64,000 nt of DNA from Tetrahymena elliotti 4EA (GCA_000231825.2 JH720330.1:593086-657085); one strand, 5' to 3'. Positions 13,840-28,119 are shown, numbered from the stretch's first letter. Translations and numbers: made by a program. Notes: generated by a model not told the origin, from the letters alone.

Positions 13840-14327
13840 TAAAAATTTGTATTCATAATGTACTAAAGTATTCCCTAATTTCCCATTTTTTCATTTTCCC
13901 AGAATTAAACGTTTAAAAAAAAACAAAGAAAAAAAACAATTATTTGAAATAAAAATTGTAAATTAAAAATTTTTAATCAAATAAATATGTTTCCTCTTTA
14001 TTGAAAAAAATAATTAAAATTTTAATTTAAAGTAAAAAAACTTACTAACTAATTTACTTACATAATTTATTTTCCTGAGGCTAGGATTCATTTAGTTACA
14101 GATAAATCATATATATAAATATTAAATAAAATTAAAAACAATTATTTCTTTTGTTGAATTAACTAAATATAAAGTAAAAAAAATATTATTCTAAAATTTT
14201 AACATTTTAAATTATTTTTATTTATATTATTTTAAATTTGAAAAATTAGTATTAGTCAACAACAAAGGAAATAATACTTGGTGAATAACAATATTAATAG
14301 AATAAAGAATATTAAGGTTCATATTTT
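13840..14327. other. convergent intergenic spacer
   Basis: About 490 nt of AT-rich DNA separates the 3' ends of two convergent genes. It presumably holds both polyadenylation regions. No ORF, RNA or repeat is seen. Confidence 0.6.
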
Positions 14328-17300
14328 TCAGATATTTTCCAAATTTAGTAAATCATTTTCTTGAGTTACATTTATGGTATTAATTTCAGAATCTAATGTA
14401 AGCTTATGCTGATTTATAGGAATTAATTCTTTTCCTTAAATATACTCACTTTGTTAAATAGCTATTTATTAAAAAATGTTTTATTAATTTAAGTAAAAAC
14501 AAAATTTTACAAAAAGGGCTCTATTTAGTTTTTCTACTATAGTAAGACCATTTATCTCTCATCAATCTAAAAGAATTAGGTTTTAGATTAAATTAACTTT
14601 TGTTGTTATCTAATTTTGGAAATTATTGAAATTTTCTATTTGATGTTGCTTCCTATGAAGGAGAAAGTTTTTATAAATTAAAATGAGATTAAAGAGTTTC
14701 TGAATTATAAAAATCATAGCTTTTTAGATATTAAACTAACATTTATATTTTATTTTTTACTCTCTTTAGTTTTATTAATGCTTAAATTTTTTTATTATTA
14801 TAAATCTAAATATTTTCAAATTATTTTGGGAAATAGTGCTTCAAAAAAAACACTATGTTTTGAAAAATATTTCTATTTTTTTTTTCACTAGGTATTGTAA
14901 TGAATATAACTCCCATTAATAATTACTATATAAATAATAAATTTGGTAAAACCAGAAAAACCATAACTATGACTTACAAATGAACTACTTGGTTTACCAA
15001 ATATTGATAAATAGTTGAAAGATTCAAAGAAAAAGAGCTCAACAATGCTGATTTTTACAGTAGATTATTAAAGTTTTATAGCTTATAAGGTTTTGCTTTA
15101 AAAATGAGATAAAATTTAAAGAGAATCAATACATTCAGCAGACATACCTATTTTTTAAATATTATAAACTCAAATTTATTTTATAAAAATTTTACCTTTA
15201 ATATTTAATTTTATTAAAATAGGATTGAAATAAATATTATCAAAGATTTATAAATCAGTTTTCCAAATTCCCAATAGTAAAATTTATCTTTATATCCTGC
15301 GAAAATAAATCCATACTTACTTACATTAAAAATAGAAGGATTTTTTTATATTTTAAGAGCCCTGAGTTTGAGGTATAACATTAGAGGAATAATTATTACC
15401 CAAAATGATAGCATTGGCATTAAGTAATAATATATGTAAGGTGTATGCTGGTTAGAATCAAAGCATCTTACATTAATATCAATATCTAGATATGAAATAT
15501 TTGCAATTTAGATGCAATTTAGAGACCTCCCTAAAAACGTTATTGCCATTGGGAAAAAATAGAAATAAAAAAAGAGCTAAGCTGTAATATTATATTTAAG
15601 AATTGTTTTTCTTTTTTTAATTAAGTAATAGATAATTCCAATAGTAAAATATATTAATAACAATAAAAGAGGTAGAGTAAATGACCATAAGCTTTAATAA
15701 ACCCATAGAGGTAGCATACTCTAATCCATGGGTAGTACACAATTAATAGATTTGCTTACTTGCTACAGAGAATTTCCGAAAAACTAAATGGGAAGTTTAT
15801 AAAAGGTTGGAACTCTAAATTGAAAAGAGCTAATTAATGAGAGCATTTGAATATGATCTGTCAAAATTTTAGATGTGACTTAAGGTCCGTCTAACTTACA
15901 TACTTAAAATAATAATAATACTATTATAAAGAGCAAAGGTAAAATTAATTTATTTACATGTTGATCCTAAGTATACAATTTCTAACTTTTGTAAATAATA
16001 GCCAGCTAATTTAGATTGAAGTTTAGAAATAATACTTTACAATATGTAAAAAGTGTAAGTTAAGATTAGCATAAAAAATAAAAAATTCTAAAAAAAAATT
16101 TGTAAAGTATTTTCTTCACACAATGAGCAAAATCCAGGATTAAATATTTCAGAATATCTTTTATTCCAAACTTAACCGTATGTGTCACAAGATTAGCATA
16201 AAGTACCAATATACCCTATAGAGCAGCCAAACTATTTTTTAATAATTTTGTTAAAAATTTAATTTCCAAAAAATACTCTTACTATGATTAATTCTGAAAA
16301 ACTAACAAATGTTAATATTTGAATGAAAAAAAAAAGAAATTTACTTTTGAATCTTATGATTACGGCTTACACGATTCAGGATTTTGACTACAATAAACAA
16401 TCTAATCTGTCATATTATTTTATCTCCAATAACCATCTTTCAACATAATTATTGAACCATAGCATTACAGAGCTTCTTAAGGGCATTATTAACATTGCGT
16501 ATCCTATTCATTTAAAGAATATTTACCTTCAGGACATTCCTCACAAAATATAGAGCTACTTTAGTTTTTTTTAATTTATCCTAAAGAGCAATCAACAAAT
16601 TCTATTTCTATATTTAATTATAATAATCCTTCTTCTATTAGCACTTTCCCTTGGGGATCTGTAAGCTATTAAAATGAATTTGAAACTATTTAAAGAAGCA
16701 TTTTTTTTTTGGGCAAATACATAGCTTATATATTTAAGTTGAAACCACCATTCTAAAATTGTGATGACTAAAGTTACCCAGTACACTAAATTTCATTATT
16801 ATTTTGATCCCATTTCAAAGAAATAATTAACTTTTAAAAAAACTGTTAAATATCTGAGCTGTATTTATTCAATTATTCATTATTAAGATCTGGAAGATTT
16901 AAGGGAGTGTTATCTTCATCTAAAAGCTAGATTTTTTAAAAAGATATTTATTATCCACTTTTAAATGAACTAATTTAAAATCCTTCATTAGATTTCTAAA
17001 CAAAACTTTAGTTTGAAATTAGAATATTATCCATATCTATTCTTATTTTCCTTAGAGTAGATCCAAGGTTTTTACCATATATTTATGCTAAATTATTTTA
17101 TATTATATTCTTATTAATATTTTCTTTTTTGATTTCTAAGATAAAATATGGTATTACTTTTTGATAATAAACGCCTCCACCAATTTATGCAAAATTTTAA
17201 GAAATATTAGAGTTTTTCATTATAATATTTATTTTTGAAATAAATATAGCCCCACCTGCAGAAAATGGAGCTTGATTTTAGATAAATTATGAATCGTTTA

Positions 17301-20300
17301 TCTCCATTTCACCAATATATTCATTATTTGAGATAAAAATGGCTCCTCCTTACTAAGAATAGCAACTATTTTTCAAGAATGTTGAATTTTTTAATATTAA
17401 ATTTTTGATTTCATAAGTTTGAATAACTCCTCCAATCCCTTTATAATTTGAATTATTTATAAATTAGCTATTAGTAAAACTTACATTTTAAGTTTGAGAT
17501 ATTTATATGAAAGATGAAGAATCACTGCTTTATATAGTATTATTTTCTATTCTGATCAAATCTAGAATCATATATTTTACACTTAAAATCTAAATCATAA
17601 AATTATCTCTTTTTAATTTTGAATTAGTAAAATTACATTAAGATATTAAACCTGAACCATTATCATTTTAGTTCGTTAATGTTAAAAACTGTAGATCATT
17701 ATTATTAAATTATATATTTTATATAATTAAATTGGTGAAGCTTTTGATCAAAAAAAAACTACTTTAGATGAGTGATTATGAATTTTCAACTAGAATGTTT
17801 GTAATTATCAAATCTAAACCATCGAAAGCAAAAAAGTTCTATGTAATTTTTTGTGTGTAAATTTTAAATTTATCTATTATACAGATATTACTCTATATGC
17901 TTATCTAAATATCAATAGAGTTTTAAATATTTAATGTTCTTATTTCAATTTAATTACTAAGATATTATTTACTATTTATTTAGAGAGTTTTGCTCTTAAC
18001 AAAAATGATTGTCTCACAATTTTCTAGATTAAGATTGTCAATTTATGTTCTCTCAATACCTTCAATTATAATTATCTATGAATAAAAGACTTCTTTCACT
18101 TTTATATTAATCACATTTAACTTATCACCATGAGATATTTAAAACACATTTATTTGCTTTGATTAATTTATTTAAATATCTGATAATAAGACAATATTAT
18201 TTTCTTATAGATAAAAGAATAAGATATCACTTGTTTCCTAAATTTAAATCTATCTAATGATTACATTTTAATTTTTCTCTAACATAAAAAGGCCATTTTA
18301 ATGATTCATATGATCAATTTATATGTTTTCTAAAACCACTAATTAGCAATTATAAATTTTTATTTAATTTTAATTCAAAGAGTCTTTATTGATAGTAATT
18401 TTTACATTCTAAATAATCACATTCTTAAAATTTTATATTACTAAACAGCCATCAATATTCAAATTAAGATCTATCATTTAAAAATTCGATTCTTTGCTAC
18501 TTGCTTAAAACTAAATGAGAACATTTTCAATAATTAGGCTCATCTTTCTTATGGTTAAGTTAACTATATCTTCATATAAGTTTTGATCGTGATAACGCCA
18601 AACAATATTATTTTACAAGTTATTAGATTGATATATTAAATTTAGTTAGTTATTATCAAAAATCTTATTATATCTTGAAAATTAAAATTACAAAAAATTA
18701 ATTTATTATTGGTCTTGATAATCAATTTATATTTATGTAACGATATACTAATTTTTTTGAAGTTATTAAGCTAGTTAATTCATAGCAATTTAAGTGTAAA
18801 TATTCTCTAGTTCTCTATTTTACTATTAGATATTAACATAACATAGTTATTAGTCTTATTTCTTAAAGTCAAATGGTATTGTTGTATGAACTATTTTCTC
18901 ATAAGATGATAGAAGTAGGTCTAATAAAATTGAATCTTAAGACTTTATTAATTTTACTCTTTAAATAATAGAAGATTTTAAGTTTATTTGCTATATTAAT
19001 TGATATTTATTTTAAAATTCCATTTTGATAATAGAAACGAAATCTTTTTGAACTACTATAAAGTAATTTGTAAGTTAAATATTGATAAAATTTACAATAT
19101 CTCTAAAGCCTGAATTAATAACTGGGAATTACTGCTAAAAACTTAATCCGTTATAAATAATTATGTCGTTAGGGCAAATAGAATAAATAAAATTAGAATC
19201 AAAAGATATTATTGCTTATTTCAAGCAAGCATTTACTAAAGTTGTAACCTAGGTTAAAGAATTATTCAATATATAAGTATTTCCATCATTATTAATGATA
19301 TATATCAGCTATCTAAAAGGATCACTGACAATATTAACTACCTTAGAATATTTTTAGTTTAAACTAAATAGTATCTTTGCCTAAGGTATATTAATAATCT
19401 AAATAATTTATATATTCTCCTATTAACTTACAATACAAATTAGTTATGAGTTTAAATCAGATGGATCATTTGTGTTGGATCTCTCTTCATATTCAAAAGG
19501 AACATTCCACCAATAATTTTGATAGTCTTAAAATGTTTTTCTTTAAAGTTTGAAAATAAATTTAATTTTACTATTATTCTATAATTTTACTTAGCTATGT
19601 GACTATTGAATATAATCATATATTTATATTAAATTGCCAGAAGCAATTATTATAAAATCACCTTAAATCAGTGACTATGATACATCCCCTTCTTAAAAAT
19701 TTGTTAATTATAATTCAGAATATTCTTCTGACTACAAGTTTATTTTATTCAACTAGAAATCTTTTTAATATAATAGAAATAAGTAATTCCTTCTATCATC
19801 ATAAAAATAATTATCAGGTATGCTGGAAAGTTAAAATGTATTTTTCCTTGTTAATTTTTAACTGTCTTTATTAAATTAAACCACATTTAATCTTTCATAT
19901 TAAATGTAAATAAATTAGCTTTATTTTATTAGAATAGGTTAAGTAAAATAAGGATAAATTTGTAATGAAGGAGGTTCTATTAATAATGTATCTACTAAAT
20001 CAGAGTCATTAAATAGATTTAGTGAGTGATTAACTATGCTTGTATAAACTTAATAATCACTATTCAAATAAACAAATTATTGATTTTAGTATTAAAGTAA
20101 ATTCATTTCACTTTCATAAAGGGTTTCTGTTAAATCAAATGAAATTAAATGTGTTTCAGATGAGACGATGAGAATAGATTACTTTGAGTTTAGATATATG
20201 TTTTAAATAGACGACTAGCTTATTTTATCTATTGAGAAAGTTTCAATAAATTCCATTTAAGGAAATTAATAAACAAAAATAAACTAATCAGAATAAATAA

Positions 20301-23300
20301 AAATCATATTTTTATTTTCATCCATTAAGATTCCTTTTGCATTTTTTATTTTAGTATTTTATAAAGTAAAATTTTAATTTAAATAGTTGCATAAATACAA
20401 AATAGGAGTGTAGTCTATAATTATTATGCTTTATTCTTTTTAAAAAAAGTAAATATTTTCTTTATCAAATTCACTTGAAGACTCCAAGGGCTATAATGAG
20501 TTCTAACCAGGAATGTTTATTATATTTATTTATTTAATAGCTCCAGTTACTCCAATTAAAATAGAGTAAATTGGATCATAAAATAATAAAGTGCTATTAT
20601 ACCTATACTCAAAAGTGTATTCATAACTAATAAATGCATCTCTTTAAAAGTAACTTTAAAACGGATTGAATAAGTAAATAATTAGATTTTTTTCTTTATC
20701 AATCAAAGGAGTACTGTAAAGATAATTAATCATCAAACTATTTTACTGTTTTTATACAAAAAAAATATTAATTTTTAAAGTAGTAGTTATTTTTTTAAAA
20801 AATTTTAATTTAGAAACGTTTAATTTGATGAAAAAATTTTTACTAAACTTAGTTGTTCAGAGATTTATCCTGTTTAAAGATCAATAATCAATAGTGCAGG
20901 AACATAAATCACAATGAGATTTTATTCGCATTTTACATAATATAGTATATCAGTGTTTACTAATGAGAAGAATACATCTGATTTTATTGTTTATCCGTTT
21001 TACAACTGTTGTTAATAATTAAAAATTAAAATGATTTATTGAATTAAAAATAATCGAAATTACATTAATAATGTAAATATCCAAAGCTTGTGTTTAGGCA
21101 ACAAAAATTTATTATTAATAACAATATTTGATATTTATAATTTAAGAATCTAGTGATGCTAAAACCTGATTTTATTAATTTAGTTGAGACTTAAATTAAT
21201 TAATAACTTAACCCTAAACCCAAATAAAAGAACCTAAATTCCAGTCAATGATAGTTATTTTTAAATCAAATTCTTAATCAAAGAGTATAATTTTTTTTTC
21301 TTCAGGGAAATTTAAAATATTATAAATAATTAATTATTTATAATAATTATCATAAAGAGCTATTTTATTATAGTCTTGAAGATTTTGGTCTTAAATGATT
21401 TAGTGTTTAGAAATGCTAAATGCACTAAAAGGTTTATTAAATAGGTTAAAATGCCAAGAAATACCTTATTTCGATGAGAAGCAATGAACAGGAATGCCAT
21501 CATCAGTAATAATATTTCCTAAATATAAATTATTTTCCTATTTACTTTTTATTATAACCATATTATCTGTGTCAATCAAACTTTCTGATTTTTTTAAGAA
21601 AGATGTATTATCTAACATATAAAAATTAATATTTTAGGATGAAAATAGTCTTTAGTTAGTTTTTGCTTTCATTGTAGTAAGTTATTTTAACTCCATATCA
21701 AACTTATAAAAATAACTTTGATCATAGTAAAAAACGTATCTTTCATTGTAAATTATTTATTAAATCTATCCATCTAAAGAAGGATAATATATTCCAAAAT
21801 TGATCTGTTTATATGATTTTAAATCATATTGAAAAATGTAAATGGAAGTACCATAAAAACTAAATATTTCACTAGTTTATTAGTAAATAATAGATGGTTA
21901 GGATGATAAACTGATTGTTGAAATAGTTTACTCAGATATCATCTATTTTTGTGAAATTGATATGAGCTAATATTTGTCATAGTTAACAATGATATAAAAC
22001 ATGTCGTTCTTGACAATTAATGGAAAAATTGATTAATTAATAGTCCAAATCATTGACCAGCTATTTTCAACAATCTTATAAATCTATGTAAATTCTAATG
22101 TATCTAGATCTAATAATACAAAAATTGTTTCATTTTAATCGTTAATTGTTTTATAAACCAACTAGTCATCATTTATAATAATATACTCTTCTAACTAAAA
22201 GTTATGTTATTAAGGGTCAACTATTAAAGATCTCCCATCATTCAAAGAAAATATTTTTGATAAATTTTAAATTACTACTAAATTTCTCTTCAAAATAAAG
22301 TAATAGTTACTGAATTTGATGAAATCGCTACAAGAATAGGAAACAATAATCTTTTTTGTATGAAGATTAATTATTAATTCATTAATAATATTTGAATCAA
22401 CTTATTTACTGAGCAATAAATATTGACTATTGAAAATATTTGCTCGATCATAACTTGAAAAATCATCATTCAACTCTAAAAATAGCAATCTTGTTACTAT
22501 TTTTTATGTATTTTGTAAATGTAATAAATCAAAATTTATTTTTTAAAATATGAATCCTTGTTAATAATATTTTTGTTATTGATCATGTAAATAAAACGTA
22601 TCCATCTCTTATGGATTATTCATACTAAACATTATTTATTGAATATTTTTCTCTGCATTATCAATAATATATGACTAGTTATTTTTATATGGATCTAAGT
22701 ATTTAATTTCTAATTCTTAGTTGCTCGTTTTGTATCTTAATCTGATTGATTATTTGTTATAAGTAATACTTTACAAATCTTATCTTAAAAATAGATCAAT
22801 GGTTTAGTTCTACTAAAAAAAAAGATTTGTAATAGTAGTTTTGCTGTTTATAAATGGTGAACTTATATCTTAAATAATTTACTTATTTTATTCTTAAGGA
22901 TAAGTGAGTAGAAAGTCAGTTAAATTTAAAGCTTATAATTTATCAGAAATAAATAAAGCTAATGTGGTATTTTATTTGGTATTTTCATAAACTTTAAATT
23001 AAGTTAAATTATTAGTGGAGATATTTATTTTTGATTTGATTGAATTACCTTATTTTTCTAAAATAAAGATCTATATTTGATTATTGATTCTGTCCTATTA
23101 AATAACTGAATTCAAAATTTTGCTATACTAAATAATATTATTAATATCAATATTTTTTTCTAATTCTATCACTTAAATGTTTTATTTTTCTGAAAAAACC
23201 AATTTATTTATAGATTAAAATTAAAATTGAACTTTTGATATAGCTATTAAGTAATCTTCCACTTAATATGTTGATTAGATTTACTATTAGATATTTAGCT

Positions 23301-24416
23301 TGATCGTACCTTCATTCATAATAAAAGATCTATCTTCATTCAAAATTAATACCTATTTTTTAATTAAAACATGTTTAAAATTTTTGATATAAAATGCAAT
23401 TGTATTACTTTTAATTTGGATTAGTTGATTTGAAAATAATATTGAGCTGAATATAACTTTTATTAGAGCTTGAAAATTGTAAAAATAAAATTTTAGATTT
23501 ATTATTAAAAAAGTGTGTGATTTATTGCATCATACCAATACAAAATCATCTTTGAAGAGATAGATTAAAAAAAAACAATCAGGTTTTCAGTATCAATATA
23601 CTTAACATAAAAATCTTCATTTAAATCCTTCTTCTCAAAAACAACCTACAAATTTGTGAAATCTACTACAATCAAAGAATTTTAAGCTGTGCAACCTCCA
23701 TATTTATCTAGTATAAAACTTTTTTGAAATAATTCTTCACCATTAAACATATATTTTGTATCATAATCTTCCATATTTTACAATATCTAAATGCTGATAA
23801 TCTTCCAGTTTTGTTCTGCAATAGCAAAGTTACACTTATTAGCCCTTAATAAATACTAATTCTGTTCTATTTGTTAAACTTCTAACACTCTTTCATTTAA
23901 TGAAGGTCCACTATTATTTATCTGTAGGCATTCAACAATTTTCTCACAGATAAAAGTTGAAAAGTTTGAGTAATGGAATGCAGGACATGTAAAAGAGCAT
24001 TCATTTTATGTGAAAGGAGTCATAATAAATTATTATTATTCACAAATACTTTCTTATAAATTACATTTGTTTGAAGTAGTATCTAGTTCTAAATTAATAT
24101 CACATTTTTTGCATTATTAGTTTATATCACATTCGATACATCCTTAAACTTAGCATTAAATACATATTTAATTTTCAGTAAATGTTTATCCTTTTTCACA
24201 TATTTCTTAACAAGTAGAAGCAAATAATTGACTTTAAAAAAAGTCTTATTGGCAGTTAACACAGGAGTTTTCATTTGTATTAATACAACTTAAACAGTTT
24301 TTTGAGCATTGAAGACATTATTATGTCATAGCATTAAAAATCTAGTTACTATCACATTATGGTAGAACTATTTTAAAAGCAAAAAAAGTGATTAAAATCT
24401 AATTTAAAATACTCAT
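14328..24416 (-). CDS. giant ciliate membrane protein: Cys-rich N-terminus, beta-helix-like ectodomain, multi-pass C-terminus
   Basis: I read one gene of about 10 kb. It starts at ATG 24416 with a signal peptide (MSILNQILITFFAFKIV), followed by about a dozen CxxC-type furin-like clusters to residue ~200. The next ~1000 residues are beta-rich and unrecognised. Region 19200-16900 has spaced repeats with Gly-Gly-Ala-Ile-Phe cores, typical of pectin-lyase-like parallel beta-helices. A second Cys cluster at 16600-16150 (ECPEGKYS; CSLCEE) precedes at least six hydrophobic segments from 16080 to 15200, with ciliate-typical blocks such as LTDHIQMLSLISSF and KFYYWEFGKLIYKS. The cytosolic tail ends at TGA 14330-14328. 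Introns are inferred near 23440-23535, 16330-16290 and 14464-14512. The frame shifts near 15970 without an obvious normal intron. This architecture is common among large ciliate surface proteins; the role (receptor, adhesion) is unknown. Confidence 0.75.
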
Positions 24417-25999
24417 TTAATAGGCTTCTTAATCTTTTTCAATATTTTTTGTACAAATTTAATTAATATTGCTTTCTACTTTAAAAATAATAAGAAATTT
24501 AAATTCTTAAAGTAAATCAGACTATCTTTATGTTACTAATTTAAAAGAAATACTCTAAAATAGAACTATTGAGTTATATATTTAATAAATAAGTAAATAA
24601 GTTAAGTTTTTTTCCTTCTATCCTCTTAATTACAAAACATTATAAATTTTTTTCTTAAGTTTCTTGTGAGAAAATATTGTTTTATTTTTGAATTAAATAT
24701 TTTTAACCTAAATATTATTGATTATTTTAAATCCTTTTATTATCTTTTATAAAAATATTTTACAAAACTCAAAATTTATTAAATAATATTGATAAAAGTT
24801 TATGTTAAATTATTTTTTTAAGTAATTATTTTTCATAATAATTAATAATATTGGGATTGAACCAAATAAAATTTTTCACTTTAAATTATTATTTAAAATT
24901 TAAGTTTAAAAAATAAAAATATTTTACTCAAAATGAAATCTTTGATATTCTAATAATGTAGTTGTTATAAAAATATTCGATTATTTCAAACAAATTATAA
25001 TTTTTATATTATCATAATATTGTTTGATATTATAAGTAAAGGATTTTTATTTAATTATTATGTAAATATTTGTTTTTTTACTCATAATATTTTTAAAAAA
25101 TTTCTTTTGATTTTTTATCTGAAAAAATCTTCTATCAAGATGAATTAATAAATATAATAGATTAGATTTTATTTTTTTAAATTTTTCCTGAAAAAATAAG
25201 ATCAATATCCCTTATTAAACCTAAAAAACAATTTATTTTATCTTGTTTTCTAAGATATTTAAAAATTTTTTGTAAGCTATTTTTATTATAAAATTTCTAC
25301 TTACCATGTATCTTTCTATCTTACTTTAAACTTTAGAATTTTATTTTAATAAAAATTTTATGAATTTAATTCTTTTATGTTCTGATTTAATTAAATTCAA
25401 AAAATAAAATAAATTTTATGAAATTTTATAAATAAACTCTTTGTTTTATAAAATAAAATTACTTTAAATAATTAAGTATAATATAATTATTATGTTAATT
25501 TTGAGAAGAATTATAAAGACTTAGAGATTTTATGTAAAAATTAATAATATAGACTCTGAAAAAAGATATAAAATAAAAGTGCTTGGATTTTAGTTAATTA
25601 GAAATTTTGGCAACAAATAAAAAAACTTTTTAATTCTGAATTATTATTTTCCTAATTAAATTATCTTTAAAAAAGTAATTGATTGGATAAGCTATAAAGA
25701 CTATAAATCAAATATCCTAAATTTACTTTTTAAACTTCTATTTCAATTAGAAATTATATATTAGCTTTTGAATTTTCAAATTTGTTAATTCTGATATGAT
25801 ATTAAATAATCTGATTCGATGTTATTAGCATAAAAAAGACTTTAAGTGAAAAGTTCTACAATAATTATGAGAAAGTCTATTTCAAGATTTTTAAAAATAA
25901 AGAAAATTAAATCTTTAAATTCTAGGAGCCAAGTATGATATTTGTCCTATTTTATTTAAAATAAAAAGTAAAAATAAATAAAAAATAACATTAAAAAAA
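24417..25999. other. divergent intergenic region
   Basis: About 1.6 kb of very AT-rich DNA separates the start of the giant membrane-protein gene (-) from the papain-family protease gene (+), so it should contain two promoters facing away from each other. I see no conserved frame, RNA gene or repeat. Confidence 0.6.
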
Positions 26000-27185
26000 A
26001 TGAGTTAAAAAATAATTTTATCTGCCTTTATCTTGTGTTTATGTGCAGCATTTGCTTATGGCTAAATTCATGAAAAATTGATTTCATAAGGGCTTGTTGA
26101 ATTTACTGGAGCTGATCTTCTAAGTATTTACTAATCCTATGGGTACTAACCTGATCCAAAAAGTGAAAGATTTTAGCTCTTTAAAGAAAGATTAACAAAA
26201 ATTATTGAACACAACTCTAACCCAAATAAAAAATACAGCAAAACAATCAACAAGCTTACTTTTTAAAATAATTCTGAATTACAAAAATTGAAATCACCAC
26301 AAAACTGTTCTGCTACAACCTAAGCTAACACTAGTTCCTTCAGAAAATATGATAGAAGCAAGCTTCCTTAATATGTTGATTGGAGATAAAAGGGGGTTGT
26401 AACTCCTGTTAAAAACCAAGGTGAAGGTAAAAATTTTATTCAAAATTGATTTTTTCAATTAAAAAAATTAATATTAAAATAGAATGTGGTTCTTGTTGGG
26501 CATTTGCTGCTGTTGCAGCTCTTGAGTCACATTATGCTTTGAAAACTGGTAAAAAACCTATCTAATTTTCTGAATAATAACTAATCGATTGTGCTAGAAA
26601 GTTCGATACCTAAGGATGTGATGGAGGCTTACCTTCTAAAGGCTATGAATACTTAGTTTATGCTGGAGGAATCTAAAGTAATATATTTTACTTATTTTTT
26701 TATTGACTATAAATTAATAGATATTATGGATTTTAAGTGAGAGTCTTCAATTATAATAATTTTTAACAATAGATGAAGCTGATTATCCTTATGAAGGCAA
26801 GGATTTAAATTGCAGATTTAATAGCACAAAAGCTGTTATTTCTGTTGAAAAATCTTTTAACATTACTTTCTAAGATGAAGATGAATTAATCTACCATTTA
26901 GCTAATATTGGCCCAGTTACAATAGCTTATGAAGTAAATGACGATTTCAATGACTATGAAGATGGCGTTTTTTCCAGTCCTGATTGCTCAACAGATCCAA
27001 AAGATGTTAACCATGCAGTCTTAGCAGTAGGTTATAATTTAACAGGTTAGTACTTCATAGTAAAAAATAGTTGGGGTAAAGATTGGGGTATGAATGGCTA
27101 TTTTTACATTGAATTAGGCTCTAATATGTGTGGGTTAGCAGACTGTGCTAGTTATCCTATCATCGAAGATGAAGAGGATGATTGA
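26000..27185 (+). CDS. papain-family (C1A, cathepsin L-like) cysteine protease
   Basis: This is a secreted or lysosomal/phagosomal endopeptidase made as a zymogen. The start is ATG 26000, followed by a signal peptide (hydrophobic to residue ~22), a propeptide with an I29-like helix ([18 protein letters not shown]) and mature enzyme from about LPQYVDW. Exons are 26000 to about 26426 (or 26420; both keep frame), 26483-26677 and 26773-27185. Catalytic Gln lies in VKNQG, Cys in CGSCWAF just after intron 1, His in NHAVLAVGY and Asn in NSWGKDWG. The CDGGLPS motif and the C-terminal Cys pairs are present. Length is 342-344 residues, usual for the family. The C-terminus adds a short acidic tail (EDEEDD) that is not typical. 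A broken paralogue follows about 0.9 kb downstream. Family and activity are very likely; substrate is unknown. Confidence 0.95.
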
Positions 27186-27396
27186 AGCTCCTAGAAATAC
27201 TCCATATCTTTAAAAATTCAAAGACTTATAAAAAAATAAAATATCTTAAATCATTAAATAGATGTGTATTTTATATTAAATATAACATTAGTAACTGATT
27301 AATTTTTTTAAGTCAATTTAAAAAATTTTTCAAATAATTTTGATTAAAAAAAAAAACTTAGTATTGAATATATTATTTTTAAATTAAAATCTCTTC

Positions 27397-27984
27397 TCAA
27401 TCTCTAAATTTTTGGAGAGAAAGTATAAAAATTAAAGAAGAAATAATCAGGAAAAAACTCTTCATTATTAAAAATAAAATATGAATCACATACATTAATT
27501 ATATTGAAACTTTTTCCAACTTTGTTTTGTTTTTAAGGTAGAAATAACTACCAAATGAAACTATATTTGTTTAAAAAGAAATAAAGTACTCAAATAACAA
27601 CCCACTAAATTAACATTCGTTAAATTCTTTTATAAAGTTTAACACTTTATTTGTTTAGTGGGTATTTTTGTTTTAATTATTAATCAATTAAGAAAATAAT
27701 GTAAAAGATTATTCCTAATTTTTGAAATTCATAGACCTGATTATTAATTACATCTTTAAAAAAAGAAATATCAAAGATATTTTTTCAACTAATTAAAAGG
27801 CTTTTTTGATTTGTAAATAATTCCTGAGGGAAAATCTGATATTTTCTATTAGTAAATCGTAATTAATCAAATTTTCAAAATATGTATACTTTTTGGCTTT
27901 TTCTATTTTTGTTTTCACAAAAAATAAATTAATCATACCTTCCACAAAATCAAAGCACAAAAATATCTTTTCATCATTTATCAT
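27397..27984 (-). CDS. possible 195-residue ORF, unknown
   Basis: An open frame from ATG 27984 to TGA 27399-27397 has 195 codons. The first ~65 residues look protein-like (MINDEKIFLCFDFVEGM), and an intron-like GT..AG pair just upstream could extend the frame. The C-terminal half is Leu/Ile/Phe/Ser-rich. It runs antisense through the inverted repeat at 27600-27663, which weakens the case. No family is recognised. A chance frame in one-stop AT-rich DNA is quite possible. Confidence 0.25.
27600..27663. repeat. 64-nt inverted repeat with nested hairpins (three-way-junction shape)
   Basis: Perfect 10-nt arms ACCCACTAAA (27600-27609) and TTTAGTGGGT (27654-27663) enclose two further perfect hairpins: TTAAC/GTTAA with a 4-nt loop (27610-27623) and ATAAAG/CTTTAT with a 7-nt loop (27632-27650). 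A run of five T follows at 27665-27669. The G+C of the outer arms stands out from its surroundings. It could be a small structured RNA, a miniature element or a regulatory cruciform. It is not a tRNA, since there is no anticodon or T-arm consensus. Confidence 0.6.
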
Positions 27985-28119
27985 ACTTTTAATAATTAGA
28001 AATATTTATAAAAGATTATTTACCTTTTTATCAAATTTTATATATTCCAGATACTTTAATGGTTATCTATAATAAATTAAATTTAATATTTAATTAGATT
28101 AATCAGTCAACTTCAACCC

